NCBI GenBank assembly: GCA_910585655.1
Contig: CAJUFW010000024.1
Location: forward strand, 22,836-28,702
Direction: 5' to 3'
Source: an uncultured Lachnospiraceae bacterium
Lineage (GTDB): Bacteria; Bacillota_A; Clostridia; Lachnospirales; Lachnospiraceae
Length of the DNA: 5,867 bases
The notes beneath the pieces are model-generated. The model saw only the letters and a program-made list of their open reading frames with translations, made no database searches and was not told the origin of the DNA. Of this stretch, positions 1 to 5,372 are shown one piece after another. Both the position numbers and the translations under genes were made by a program. How positions within the stretch are numbered: the first letter of the stretch is position 1; each line of letters opens with the position of its first letter.

Positions 1-18
1 GCATTTGTCATCATAATT

Positions 19-30
19 TGTTATAATAAC
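19..30 (+). promoter_or_regulatory. Extended -10 promoter with overlapping palindrome, toxin-antitoxin operon
   Basis: A perfect extended -10 element (TGTTATAAT, 19-27) lies 32 bases before the antitoxin start. The matching -35 would fall at or beyond the left edge, so it cannot be judged. The palindrome GTTAT-A-ATAAC (20-30) covers the -10, which is where an autorepressing antitoxin-toxin complex would be expected to bind. Promoter function is well supported by the consensus match. The operator role is inference from position and symmetry only. Confidence 0.5.
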
Positions 31-59
31 ACTATAAAACTCAAAAAGGAGGAATCATT

Positions 60-341
60 ATGGCAAATACTTTAGTACAATTTCGTACAGAAGAAACAGC
101 CCGAATCAAAGCAGTAACCATATGTGAAAAGCTCGGTATTGATTTGCCTACCTATCTTCGGATGTGTATCTTCCGTCTGGTAGAGGAAAATGGCGTCCCT
201 TTTAGTATGAAAGTAGATGATATTTCTGAAAGTAAGGGCATCAAAGCCATGAAAGCCGCCAGTTGTATCGCTGCCAAACATGGCATAGATAATATGACAT
301 TAGAGGAAATTAATGCGGAAATATCCGAAGCAAGAAAGTAA
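60..341 (+). CDS. RelB/DinJ-family antitoxin
   Basis: This 93-residue protein is the probable antitoxin of a type II toxin-antitoxin pair; it would bind and neutralise the downstream PIN toxin and repress the shared promoter. The N-terminal 50 residues fit the ribbon-helix-helix pattern of DinJ/RelB proteins. A short strand (TLVQFRTEE, about 4-12) is followed by a helix (ETARIKAVTICEKLGI) and a second helix starting LPTYLRMCIFRLVEE, the usual 'G-[IL]-[DS]-x-x-x-x-[IL]-x-[MI]-[FC]' style stretch. The acidic C-terminal tail (about 60-93), ending in EEINAEISEARK, is the typical toxin-wrapping part. The start is fixed by AAGGAGG at 46-52, seven bases upstream. DinJ proteins more often pair with RelE/YafQ toxins, so the PIN partner is less usual. 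Family assignment is confident; the exact DNA target is not known. Confidence 0.85.
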   Translation: MANTLVQFRTEETARIKAVTICEKLGIDLPTYLRMCIFRLVEENGVPFSMKVDDISESKGIKAMKAASCIAAKHGIDNMTLEEINAEISEARK

Positions 342-350
342 GGTGGTATT

Positions 351-779
351 ATGAAATATTATGCAGTTATCGATACCAATGTTCTTGTCTCTGCTATGCT
401 TAAATGGAATTCTGTTCCTGGAACTATTATGGAACTTGTATTTAATGGAACAATTCTTCCTTTACTCAATAAATCTATTATGGAAGAATATCAGAATGTT
501 TTAAGCCGCCCCAAATTCCATCTAAACGAAGAGATTATTAACACTATCCTCACAGAAATAAACCAGCTTGGAATCTATTTAGATGCCCCAAAAATGAATA
601 TTCTCCTTCCTGATCCAAAAGATATCATTTTTTATGAGATTGTGGTAAAAGGAAGGGAAAACGAAGACACCTATCTCGTTACTGGAAATATCAAACATTT
701 TCCCGCAAAGCCTTATGTAGTTACGCCAAGACAGATGTTGGATATCATCATTTGCAATATAGAAAAACAAGAACCATGA
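351..779 (+). CDS. PIN-domain toxin (putative type II TA ribonuclease)
   Basis: This 142-residue single-domain protein matches the 'putative toxin-antitoxin system toxin component, PIN family' (COG1569-like). PIN toxins are magnesium-dependent endoribonucleases, with the active site made by conserved acidic residues. Visible are Asp8 in the N-terminal VIDTNVLVSA motif, Glu45/Glu46 in SIMEEYQNVL, Asp88 and Asp91 in LLPDPKD, and Asp106 in ENEDTYLVTGN. The last motif ends TGN rather than the common TGD, which some members of this subgroup also show. The ATG follows the antitoxin stop by 9 bases and has an AAGGTGG site at 340-346 only 4 bases upstream. The two genes are therefore almost certainly one transcript. 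Length and motifs look intact. The RNA target cannot be told from sequence. Confidence 0.85.
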   Translation: MKYYAVIDTNVLVSAMLKWNSVPGTIMELVFNGTILPLLNKSIMEEYQNVLSRPKFHLNEEIINTILTEINQLGIYLDAPKMNILLPDPKDIIFYEIVVKGRENEDTYLVTGNIKHFPAKPYVVTPRQMLDIIICNIEKQEP

Positions 780-853
780 TATCCTACAACCCGGATTAGA
801 GCAACTGCGGGCATTACTTTCCACGTCCACATAAAAATACAAATGATTTGCCC

Positions 854-2077
854 TTACCCTTTATACACTACGCCGTCTTTCATTACAAAGCAGCAATTCA
901 TCATGCTCTTCATCCCATCTTCCAGTGGATTTCCGCAAAAGGCTACGATATCTGCCAATTTTCCTACCTCAATGGTTCCTAATTCCTCTTCACGCCGGAT
1001 TAAAGCAGCGTTTACTTTCGTAGCTGCCTGCAGACAGTAGGCGGCAGGAATCCCGCTCTCTAACATAAGCTGAAACTCAAACGCCTGCTCCCCATGGTGG
1101 CTGTATGGGGTGCCGGTATCCGTACCAAAGGCAATTTTTACACCTTTCTTTACCATTACCTTTAGATGATCTGCATGATTTTTCAGACAAATCTTTGCCT
1201 TCTCTACCGCATAGTCCGGAATCCCTGCTTCTTTGCCATACTGAATAATACGATAGGCAGCAATGATCGTTGGCACCAGATAAGTGCCATGTTCTACTAA
1301 CATCTCTATTCCTTCTTCATCAATGAGCATTCCATGCTCAATAGAAGTAATACCTGCCCGAATGGCGTTTTTAATGCCCTCGGCTCCATGTGCATGGGCA
1401 GAGGAAGTTTTACCGCGGAAGCGTGCCACTTCACAGGCAGCTTTCATCTCCTCAAAAGTCATCTCACAGGCGCCAGGCTCGTCCCCTTTGGACATAACCC
1501 CGCCTGTCGCCATAAGTTTTACCTGATCCGCACCATGTTTAAAGGTATAACGTGCTGCTGCCCTTGTCTGGTCAGGGCTATTGCAGATAGCAGAAAATTC
1601 ACCACCCTTGATGTCCGGACTGAAATGATAATCACCATGTCCGCCTGTCGAGGAAAGAGCAATGCCGCTGCACTGCATACGCGGACCTACCACCAATCCT
1701 TTTGCAATCGCATCCCGCAAGGAAATATCCACAAAGCCAGGATCCCCTTCACAGCGGATTGTCGTAAATCCCGCCATCAAATCCGCATTTACATAGTGCA
1801 TCGCACGATAGGCGACGTCTCCCAGCTTGAGAAACGGCATTTCTGCCATGCTGTTTGCTTCTCCGTTCATGCTGACATGCACATGACCGTCAATCAGACC
1901 AGGCATGACAAATTTATCGGATAAATCAAGAATCGTGGCATCTGTACTGTCTGCCTCACTGACCGGGCAAATCTTCTCAATCCGATTCCCCTCTACGATA
2001 ATGGCAACATCCTTTTGTACGCTTTCATCTACAGCCGAAAAAAGCATACCGCATTTTATCATTGTTTTCATTTCCAT
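854..2077 (-). CDS. Metal-dependent amidohydrolase, Xaa-Pro/Xaa-Arg dipeptidase-like
   Basis: This is an amidohydrolase-superfamily enzyme with a TIM-barrel and a flanking beta-sandwich, probably cytoplasmic (no signal peptide). Numbering from the upstream Met at 2083, the binuclear metal-site residues are His67 and His69 (PGLIDGHVHV), Lys189 as the likely carboxylated lysine (QVKLMATGG), His230/His232 (SSAHAHG), His250 (SIEHG) and Asp322 (AFGTDTG). The STGGHGD stretch (145-151) and overall order resemble the imidazolonepropionase-like/prolidase group that includes Cc2672 and Sgx9260, which cleave dipeptides or N-acyl amino acids. The substrate here is not determined. The C-terminal LGTIEVGKLADIV motif is typical and complete. 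Three ATGs lie close together; AAGGA sits 5 bases before the one at 2077, while the ATG at 2083 overlaps it, so 2077 (407 residues) is preferred. The lipoprotein gene ends 72 bases upstream on the same strand, and the gene also has its own promoter. Confidence 0.85.
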   Translation of the reverse strand: MEMKTMIKCGMLFSAVDESVQKDVAIIVEGNRIEKICPVSEADSTDATILDLSDKFVMPGLIDGHVHVSMNGEANSMAEMPFLKLGDVAYRAMHYVNADLMAGFTTIRCEGDPGFVDISLRDAIAKGLVVGPRMQCSGIALSSTGGHGDYHFSPDIKGGEFSAICNSPDQTRAAARYTFKHGADQVKLMATGGVMSKGDEPGACEMTFEEMKAACEVARFRGKTSSAHAHGAEGIKNAIRAGITSIEHGMLIDEEGIEMLVEHGTYLVPTIIAAYRIIQYGKEAGIPDYAVEKAKICLKNHADHLKVMVKKGVKIAFGTDTGTPYSHHGEQAFEFQLMLESGIPAAYCLQAATKVNAALIRREEELGTIEVGKLADIVAFCGNPLEDGMKSMMNCCFVMKDGVVYKG

Positions 2078-2103
2078 ATCCATCCTTTTCTTTTAGTGAG
2101 ATT

Positions 2104-2132
2104 ATTATACCAATTTTCGACTTTCTTTTCCA
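2104..2132 (-). promoter_or_regulatory. Promoter of the amidohydrolase gene
   Basis: Read on the minus strand, TGGTATAAT is a perfect extended -10 (TATAAT at 2104-2109, TG at 2111-2112). It is preceded after exactly 17 bases by TGGAAA (2127-2132), a 4/6 match to the -35 consensus. It lies about 27 bases before the chosen start codon. It suggests the amidohydrolase can be transcribed apart from the lipoprotein gene. No terminator hairpin is visible between the two genes, so read-through is also possible. Confidence 0.6.
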
Positions 2133-2155
2133 TATAAGAATACTAACCTCACATA

Positions 2156-3313
2156 CTACTGCTGCTCGGCTAACAATGCCTCAATAAACGCCTCCGGATA
2201 AATAAACTTCATATCATTTTGCTGATAAGCAGTGTCTATTAAGAGCGCAGCCATTTCCTCTCCGGTTTTTTCCGGTGCTATCTGCCATCCCATCGCCAAC
2301 ACTCCGGCTGCGTAGGGGATGCCCCAGCTAATTCCTGAATAACCGCAATACTGATAGGAACTATCATCTTCAAAATATTGTTCTGCCACAGTACGAGGAG
2401 AAATTGGAACAAACAATTTATCCTCTTCATAGCCTGCCAACCTCTGTGTTCTCCGCTCTTCCCACGAGTAGTTCGGCTGCCCCGGAATCAGGCACTCAAC
2501 GGATTCCCAGCTCAAATCGCCCGAAGTATCAAAATAGGCGGCTGAAAACATACTATGTTCCCAATCTCCATCCAAAACGAGAATTCCTGCTTCCTCTGCC
2601 CTCTGTCTGCTTTGTATCCATGCTTCTGCATTGGAAAACTCTCCGTTACCAAACCCGGCGCTGACGCTGACAAGGCGGATTTTCTCTCCCTCTGGTAGCT
2701 TTTCGTTTTCTTCTACGATCCAATCCATAGCCTCGGCAGGATAGGCGGCGTCCCATTTCCAAGTTGGTACGGCTGCAAAATACAGCTTTGCTCCAGGAGC
2801 CGTCCCGATGGTTTCTCCGACTAACAAACTGGTGACAGCGGGAGCGTGCATACTTCCCGTCTTATCCATATCGCAGCCAAAATCACGATAGTTAAGAACC
2901 TTTCCGGCAAATTCCGGGTGGTCTAAAAACATGTTTTGATCGATAATAGCGACGGTTATCCCCTCTCCTGTATAGCCCTGTTCATGCAGGGATCGGATTC
3001 CCAGCCCTGGATTTTTAGCCAGTTCCAGAAGCTCTTCGGGAGAAATATCCGAATCCAGACGATCTCCTGTAGGAAATATCGTTTTTTCATTATATTTAAA
3101 AGATAACAAAGACTCTTTGGTAATAAGCAGATTTTTCAGGTTATAAATCGGCTTTTCTTCCATCCGCTCCATTAGTTCCTCTCGAAATCCGCGTACATCT
3201 AAATAAAGCGGTATCTTTTCTGGGCGTTCCCTATGCTGTCGCTCTCCGCAACCACTTAACAAAAGCAGCCCAACTAATAAAATGAGTATCGTGAAATGCC
3301 TTGATTTTTTCAT
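2156..3313 (-). CDS. Divergent subtilisin-family (S8) serine protease lipoprotein
   Basis: This 385-residue subtilase is predicted to be exported and anchored to the outer face of the cytoplasmic membrane. Residues 1-21 form a lipoprotein signal (KK, hydrophobic core, then lipobox LLSG-Cys22). A polar linker and a small pre-domain (about 30-105) precede the S8 domain. The catalytic triad is visible but in unusual settings: Asp125 (VAIIDQN, not D-T/S-G), His156 (GSMHAPAVTSLLVG, not HGTHVAG) and Ser329 (SGISWGIPYAAGVLA, matching GTSxAxPxxAG). At the oxyanion-hole position, expected as AGN, the sequence has DGD with Asp250. A similar Asn-to-Asp change is known in eukaryotic PC2. The family call rests on the triad order and spacing and on GTAPGAKLY. 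Activity and substrate are uncertain. The start overlaps the stop of an upstream 18-codon frame, and the start itself has no good Shine-Dalgarno. Confidence 0.8.
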   Translation of the reverse strand: MKKSRHFTILILLVGLLLLSGCGERQHRERPEKIPLYLDVRGFREELMERMEEKPIYNLKNLLITKESLLSFKYNEKTIFPTGDRLDSDISPEELLELAKNPGLGIRSLHEQGYTGEGITVAIIDQNMFLDHPEFAGKVLNYRDFGCDMDKTGSMHAPAVTSLLVGETIGTAPGAKLYFAAVPTWKWDAAYPAEAMDWIVEENEKLPEGEKIRLVSVSAGFGNGEFSNAEAWIQSRQRAEEAGILVLDGDWEHSMFSAAYFDTSGDLSWESVECLIPGQPNYSWEERRTQRLAGYEEDKLFVPISPRTVAEQYFEDDSSYQYCGYSGISWGIPYAAGVLAMGWQIAPEKTGEEMAALLIDTAYQQNDMKFIYPEAFIEALLAEQQ

Positions 3314-3366
3314 AAATTTTGCCAGATACGCCCTCCACTTCTCTTTTGCGGTGAAAGACGCATCAT
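3310..3366 (-). CDS. Possible 18-residue leader ORF coupled to the lipoprotein gene
   Basis: A short frame (starting MMRLSPQKRSGG and ending WQNL) begins directly after AAAGGAGG (3367-3374), the strongest ribosome binding site near the lipoprotein gene. Its TGA stop overlaps the lipoprotein ATG as ATGA. The lipoprotein start has no close Shine-Dalgarno of its own; the nearest GGAGG is about 18 bases away. Translation of the lipoprotein by termination-reinitiation is therefore plausible. Against it, the spacing from AAAGGAGG to the tandem ATGs is only 0 and 3 bases, shorter than usual. The peptide has no recognisable family and may matter only as a translated leader. Confidence 0.4.
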   Translation of the reverse strand: MMRLSPQKRSGGRIWQNL

Positions 3367-3400
3367 CCTCCTTTCTGTTTTGGCAAAGGTTGTTTTATGT

Positions 3401-3438
3401 AAAAAGGAACATCCTATCCAACGCAGATAAGATGTTCC
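3401..3438 (-). terminator. Intrinsic terminator after the esterase gene
   Basis: On the minus strand GGAACATC (3431-3438) pairs perfectly with GATGTTCC (3406-3413). Including the inner TTATC/GATAG segments, this makes a 13-bp stem with one T-G wobble and a 7-base loop. TTTTT (3401-3405) follows at once. It lies 30 bases past the esterase stop codon. On the plus strand no T-run follows, so it is directional. It ends only 26 bases before the strong ribosome binding site that precedes the lipoprotein gene. Confidence 0.85.
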
Positions 3439-3453
3439 CTGTAGAAAAAAAGA

Positions 3454-3483
3454 TTTATATAGCCTTTTTATTTATGCTGTAAA
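3454..3483 (-). promoter_or_regulatory. Candidate promoter for the lipoprotein gene
   Basis: TTTACA (3478-3483; 5/6 match to the -35), inside the last esterase codons, is followed after 16 or 18 bases by TATATA or TATAAA (3454-3461). Transcription from it would begin in the T-run just upstream of the terminator hairpin. The hairpin would then sit at the 5' end of the lipoprotein mRNA. The region is AT-rich, so a chance match is quite possible. It is listed because no other promoter is visible in the 26 bases between the terminator and the ribosome binding site. Confidence 0.3.
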
Positions 3484-4736
3484 GCCAGCCAGTCCAGCAG
3501 CGTAACTTCCTTCCCGTCTACTACGACAGGTTTCTCGTCATAATCCAGTTTACAGTCATCGTTTAACATCGGAATCCAGGCGAAATGACCGATGTATTCA
3601 AATGGCTCGCCCTTTTCATCCACGAACAGTCCGTGCAGGTCGGTAATCTTGTCCCAGAAGGTAAAGTGAACGTTCTTTGCCCCTGCCTTAATCAGACGCT
3701 CATAGGTCGGTACAACTGTTTCCTCCGGCTTTACGACCGGATCGTTTTTGGCATGCGTAAACCAAATCGGTACGTTTTTGATATGTTCGATATCCTCGTC
3801 GGAAATCCGTTCATCATAAAGAGCCTCGCATACCGGGAATACTCCGGCAAAGAAGTCCGGATAATTTACAGTCATACGCATGGTCATAAAACCGCCGTTG
3901 GAATCGCCGCCGATATAGATACGATCGCGATCGATCGCTGCATCGTTCTTCTCAATAAACTCATCGATTAGAGCCTTTAAGGCTTCCGTGTACATCGACT
4001 TACCGCTTCTACCATACTGTCCGCTGCCATCGTTCAGCCAGAACGTCGGAGTCTGCGGAACGAGCAGATAAGCGCCGCCAAATTTCTTCTGAATCTCTTC
4101 GGTTGCCAGGTTGGTCACTTTGTTGCCTGCATAAGCAACGGTCGGATCCTGTCCGCCCTCTCCTGCACCATGCAGCCAGATAATCAAAGGTCTCTTTCCG
4201 TTTCCGGTCTGCGGTACAAAATATCCATAATTTAACGGAAGTTCATAAGAAGAACGACCATGACGGAACTCGTCCGCTAACGGCATCCGCCGTCCTGCAC
4301 AAAGATCATAGACAAGACCGCTGATTTTTCCGCCTTCTGCCTCAATCGCTGCCGTCTGGGTAATCCGGTAATCGCTGATTACAAATTCATTGACGCCGTT
4401 TGGTGCAGAAATCGCTGCCGATAACGTATAAAGCGGTCCATATTTCATTTCCAGCGTCACATATTCCGCCTCTTCCTTGCGGTTGCCATAAAAACAGGAC
4501 GGATACGCGTCTGTGATCTCCACATAGCCCTGGCTCGGTTCCTTGTCGTCACGTGCCATCCAGCTCTTTGGAAGCTCCAATACGTTGCCCTTCCGATCCT
4601 TACGTTCTACATATACGCTAAAACAATTCTTGCAGACGGCATCCGCCTTCACGACAGATGGCATCGGTAAAATAATCTTGGTGATAAATGGTCCATAGTC
4701 TGTGACTTCTGCTATGGTGTAATAATTACGTCCCAT
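3468..4736 (-). CDS. Alpha/beta-hydrolase esterase/peptidase with N-terminal Ig-like region
   Basis: This 422-residue enzyme resembles the 'prolyl oligopeptidase family/putative peptidase' group (COG4099-like), which includes esterases with an N-terminal immunoglobulin-like domain. Residues about 1-125 look beta-rich and contain no hydrolase motif, fitting the Ig-like part. The hydrolase core runs from about 165. It has the oxyanion loop LHGAGEGG (188-195), the nucleophile Ser279 in GGDSNGG (a G-x-S-x-G elbow), Asp332 in THAKNDPVV and His384 in YIGHFAWIPML. The triad is thus complete and in the right order. There is no signal peptide or membrane segment, so it is predicted to be cytoplasmic. 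That is notable because several relatives are secreted. The natural substrate (carbohydrate ester, aryl ester or peptide) cannot be told. GGGAGGG at 4746-4752, nine bases upstream, supports the start. A terminator follows the gene, so it is probably its own transcription unit. Confidence 0.8.
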   Translation of the reverse strand: MGRNYYTIAEVTDYGPFITKIILPMPSVVKADAVCKNCFSVYVERKDRKGNVLELPKSWMARDDKEPSQGYVEITDAYPSCFYGNRKEEAEYVTLEMKYGPLYTLSAAISAPNGVNEFVISDYRITQTAAIEAEGGKISGLVYDLCAGRRMPLADEFRHGRSSYELPLNYGYFVPQTGNGKRPLIIWLHGAGEGGQDPTVAYAGNKVTNLATEEIQKKFGGAYLLVPQTPTFWLNDGSGQYGRSGKSMYTEALKALIDEFIEKNDAAIDRDRIYIGGDSNGGFMTMRMTVNYPDFFAGVFPVCEALYDERISDEDIEHIKNVPIWFTHAKNDPVVKPEETVVPTYERLIKAGAKNVHFTFWDKITDLHGLFVDEKGEPFEYIGHFAWIPMLNDDCKLDYDEKPVVVDGKEVTLLDWLALQHK

Positions 4737-4835
4737 TGGTAAAAACCCTCCCGTTTTTTATAATCATATTTCAATCTGGCTCTGTATTGCCACACAGCAT
4801 TTCACCTGCAAAACTTTTTACCAGATCTTCTTTTT

Positions 4836-4864
4836 ATTATAAGTTCAAAAAACAATTCCTGCAA
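4836..4864 (-). promoter_or_regulatory. Weak candidate promoter of the esterase gene
   Basis: On the minus strand a perfect TATAAT (4836-4841) lies 17 bases after TTGCAG (4859-4864), which matches only the TTG of the -35 consensus. It would give an untranslated leader of roughly 90 bases before the esterase start. No riboswitch or other structured leader was recognised in that leader. It is the best candidate in the stretch, but the support is the -10 alone. Confidence 0.3.
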
Positions 4865-4982
4865 GGTATATTTCTTCACTTTGGGCAAATCTGAATGAAA
4901 ATTCGTACCATATTTATGAAAAGTTTCCTGTCCGGAGGTTCTTTTGTATCATAAGAAAGTTCAGATGGTTTTTCTATGAATC

Positions 4983-5062
4983 AAATGGAGGAGATTTTCT
5001 CTCTCCTCTCACACCACCGTACATACCGTCCGACATATGGCGGTTCTGCCATTTCCGTCAGC
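4983..5062 (-). ncRNA. Group IIC-like intron 3' end (domains V and VI), orphan remnant
   Basis: On the minus strand, 5044-5013 fold as a group II intron domain V. CCGCC pairs with GGTGG through a G-T wobble, followed by a short lower stem, a two-base bulge on the 3' strand and an upper stem-loop. The CGC at the triad position is the form known from group IIC introns. The GTACGGTGGTGTGAGAGG stretch just after is the recognisable junction to domain VI. Domain VI is the hairpin GAGGAGA/TCTCCTC (4988-5008) with a 7-base loop. One lower-stem pair is an A-C mismatch, a sign of decay. The intron-encoded reverse transcriptase, which should lie to the right on this strand, is absent; a small hydrophobic ORF is there instead. 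The recognition rests on remembered family sequence plus the visible pairing. The exact outer limits of the remnant are not certain. Confidence 0.65.
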
Positions 5063-5106
5063 TTATGTCAAGTATGAGACAAAAATTTTTTCACCTTTTT
5101 AATTTC

Positions 5107-5232
5107 CTATCTTACTGCTACAAGCGCAGAAGTTATTGCTGCCGCTCCTGTCAATCCTGTTGCCGAAATAGCAATGAAAAGCACTAATCCTGGTACTCCC
5201 AATGCCGCTATTTTCGATACTATTTTCTCCAT
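5107..5232 (-). CDS. Small hydrophobic protein, probably shortened
   Basis: This 41-residue frame begins MEKIVSKIAALGVPG and then has one long apolar Gly/Ala-rich segment (about 9-37, containing LVLFIAISATGL and TGAAAITSAL). It ends in VAVR. It would be a single-pass or membrane-inserting peptide. GGAG lies 6 bases before this ATG. An in-frame ATG at 5244 (45 residues; AAAGG seven bases upstream) and one at 5292 (61 residues) are possible alternatives. From memory, clostridial proteins with a similar N-terminus continue past this point with a Gly-rich turn and a charged C-terminal domain. If so, this copy is truncated, between the intron remnant and the transposase remnant. That memory has not been checked by a search, and I do not assign a function. 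It could also be a stand-alone small toxin- or holin-like peptide. Confidence 0.45.
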   Translation of the reverse strand: MEKIVSKIAALGVPGLVLFIAISATGLTGAAAITSALVAVR

Positions 5233-5372
5233 ACTAATCTCCATTCCGCCGCCTTTCAGTTGATGGCACAAATAGTAATAAAAGTGTTTCAACCCTCTAC
5301 GTTGTGCTGTAAAATAGTTTGCAAGAAGCTACACTACAAAGCACGGGAGGAGGAGTTGTAACAACTTTCTTC

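Larger units (their letters stand above)
4737..5106. other. Gene-free stretch left of the small hydrophobic ORF
   Basis: This 370-base stretch holds the esterase ribosome binding site, one weak promoter candidate and the group IIC-like intron 3' end. The part from about 4865 to 4982, which would be the exon flanking the intron 3' end, has no gene I can support. It contains a 7-bp inverted repeat, ATCTGAA (4889-4895) and TTCAGAT (4960-4966), with arms too far apart to call a terminator. Confidence 0.5.

Noticed and set aside
820..829. TCCACGTCCA occurs here and again at 5858-5867
   Set aside because: Similarity stops at the 10-mer on the left side and the right copy is at the window edge inside transposase coding sequence. 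No longer repeat supports a shared element end.
780..853. Possible bidirectional terminator between the convergent toxin and amidohydrolase genes
   Set aside because: Only a 4-bp CCCG/CGGG pairing with a long loop and a tiny CAAAT/ATTTG palindrome are visible, neither with a convincing stem plus T-run.
1334..1924. Plus-strand frame of 196 codons inside the amidohydrolase gene
   Set aside because: The minus strand encodes complete amidohydrolase metal-site motifs here. The plus frame is low-complexity in places, shows no family motif and is a shadow.
3922..3933. Perfect 12-base palindrome CGATCGCGATCG
   Set aside because: It lies in the esterase coding sequence and arises from the Asp-Arg-Asp-Arg codons. 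A single copy gives no reason to call a binding site.
3585..3971. Plus-strand frame of 128 codons inside the esterase gene
   Set aside because: It overlaps the catalytic Ser, Asp and His regions of the esterase on the minus strand and has no motif of its own.
4976..5077. Plus-strand frame of 33 codons beginning MNQMEEIF
   Set aside because: It runs through the intron domain VI and V sequence, lacks a good ribosome binding site and is explained by the structured RNA on the other strand.
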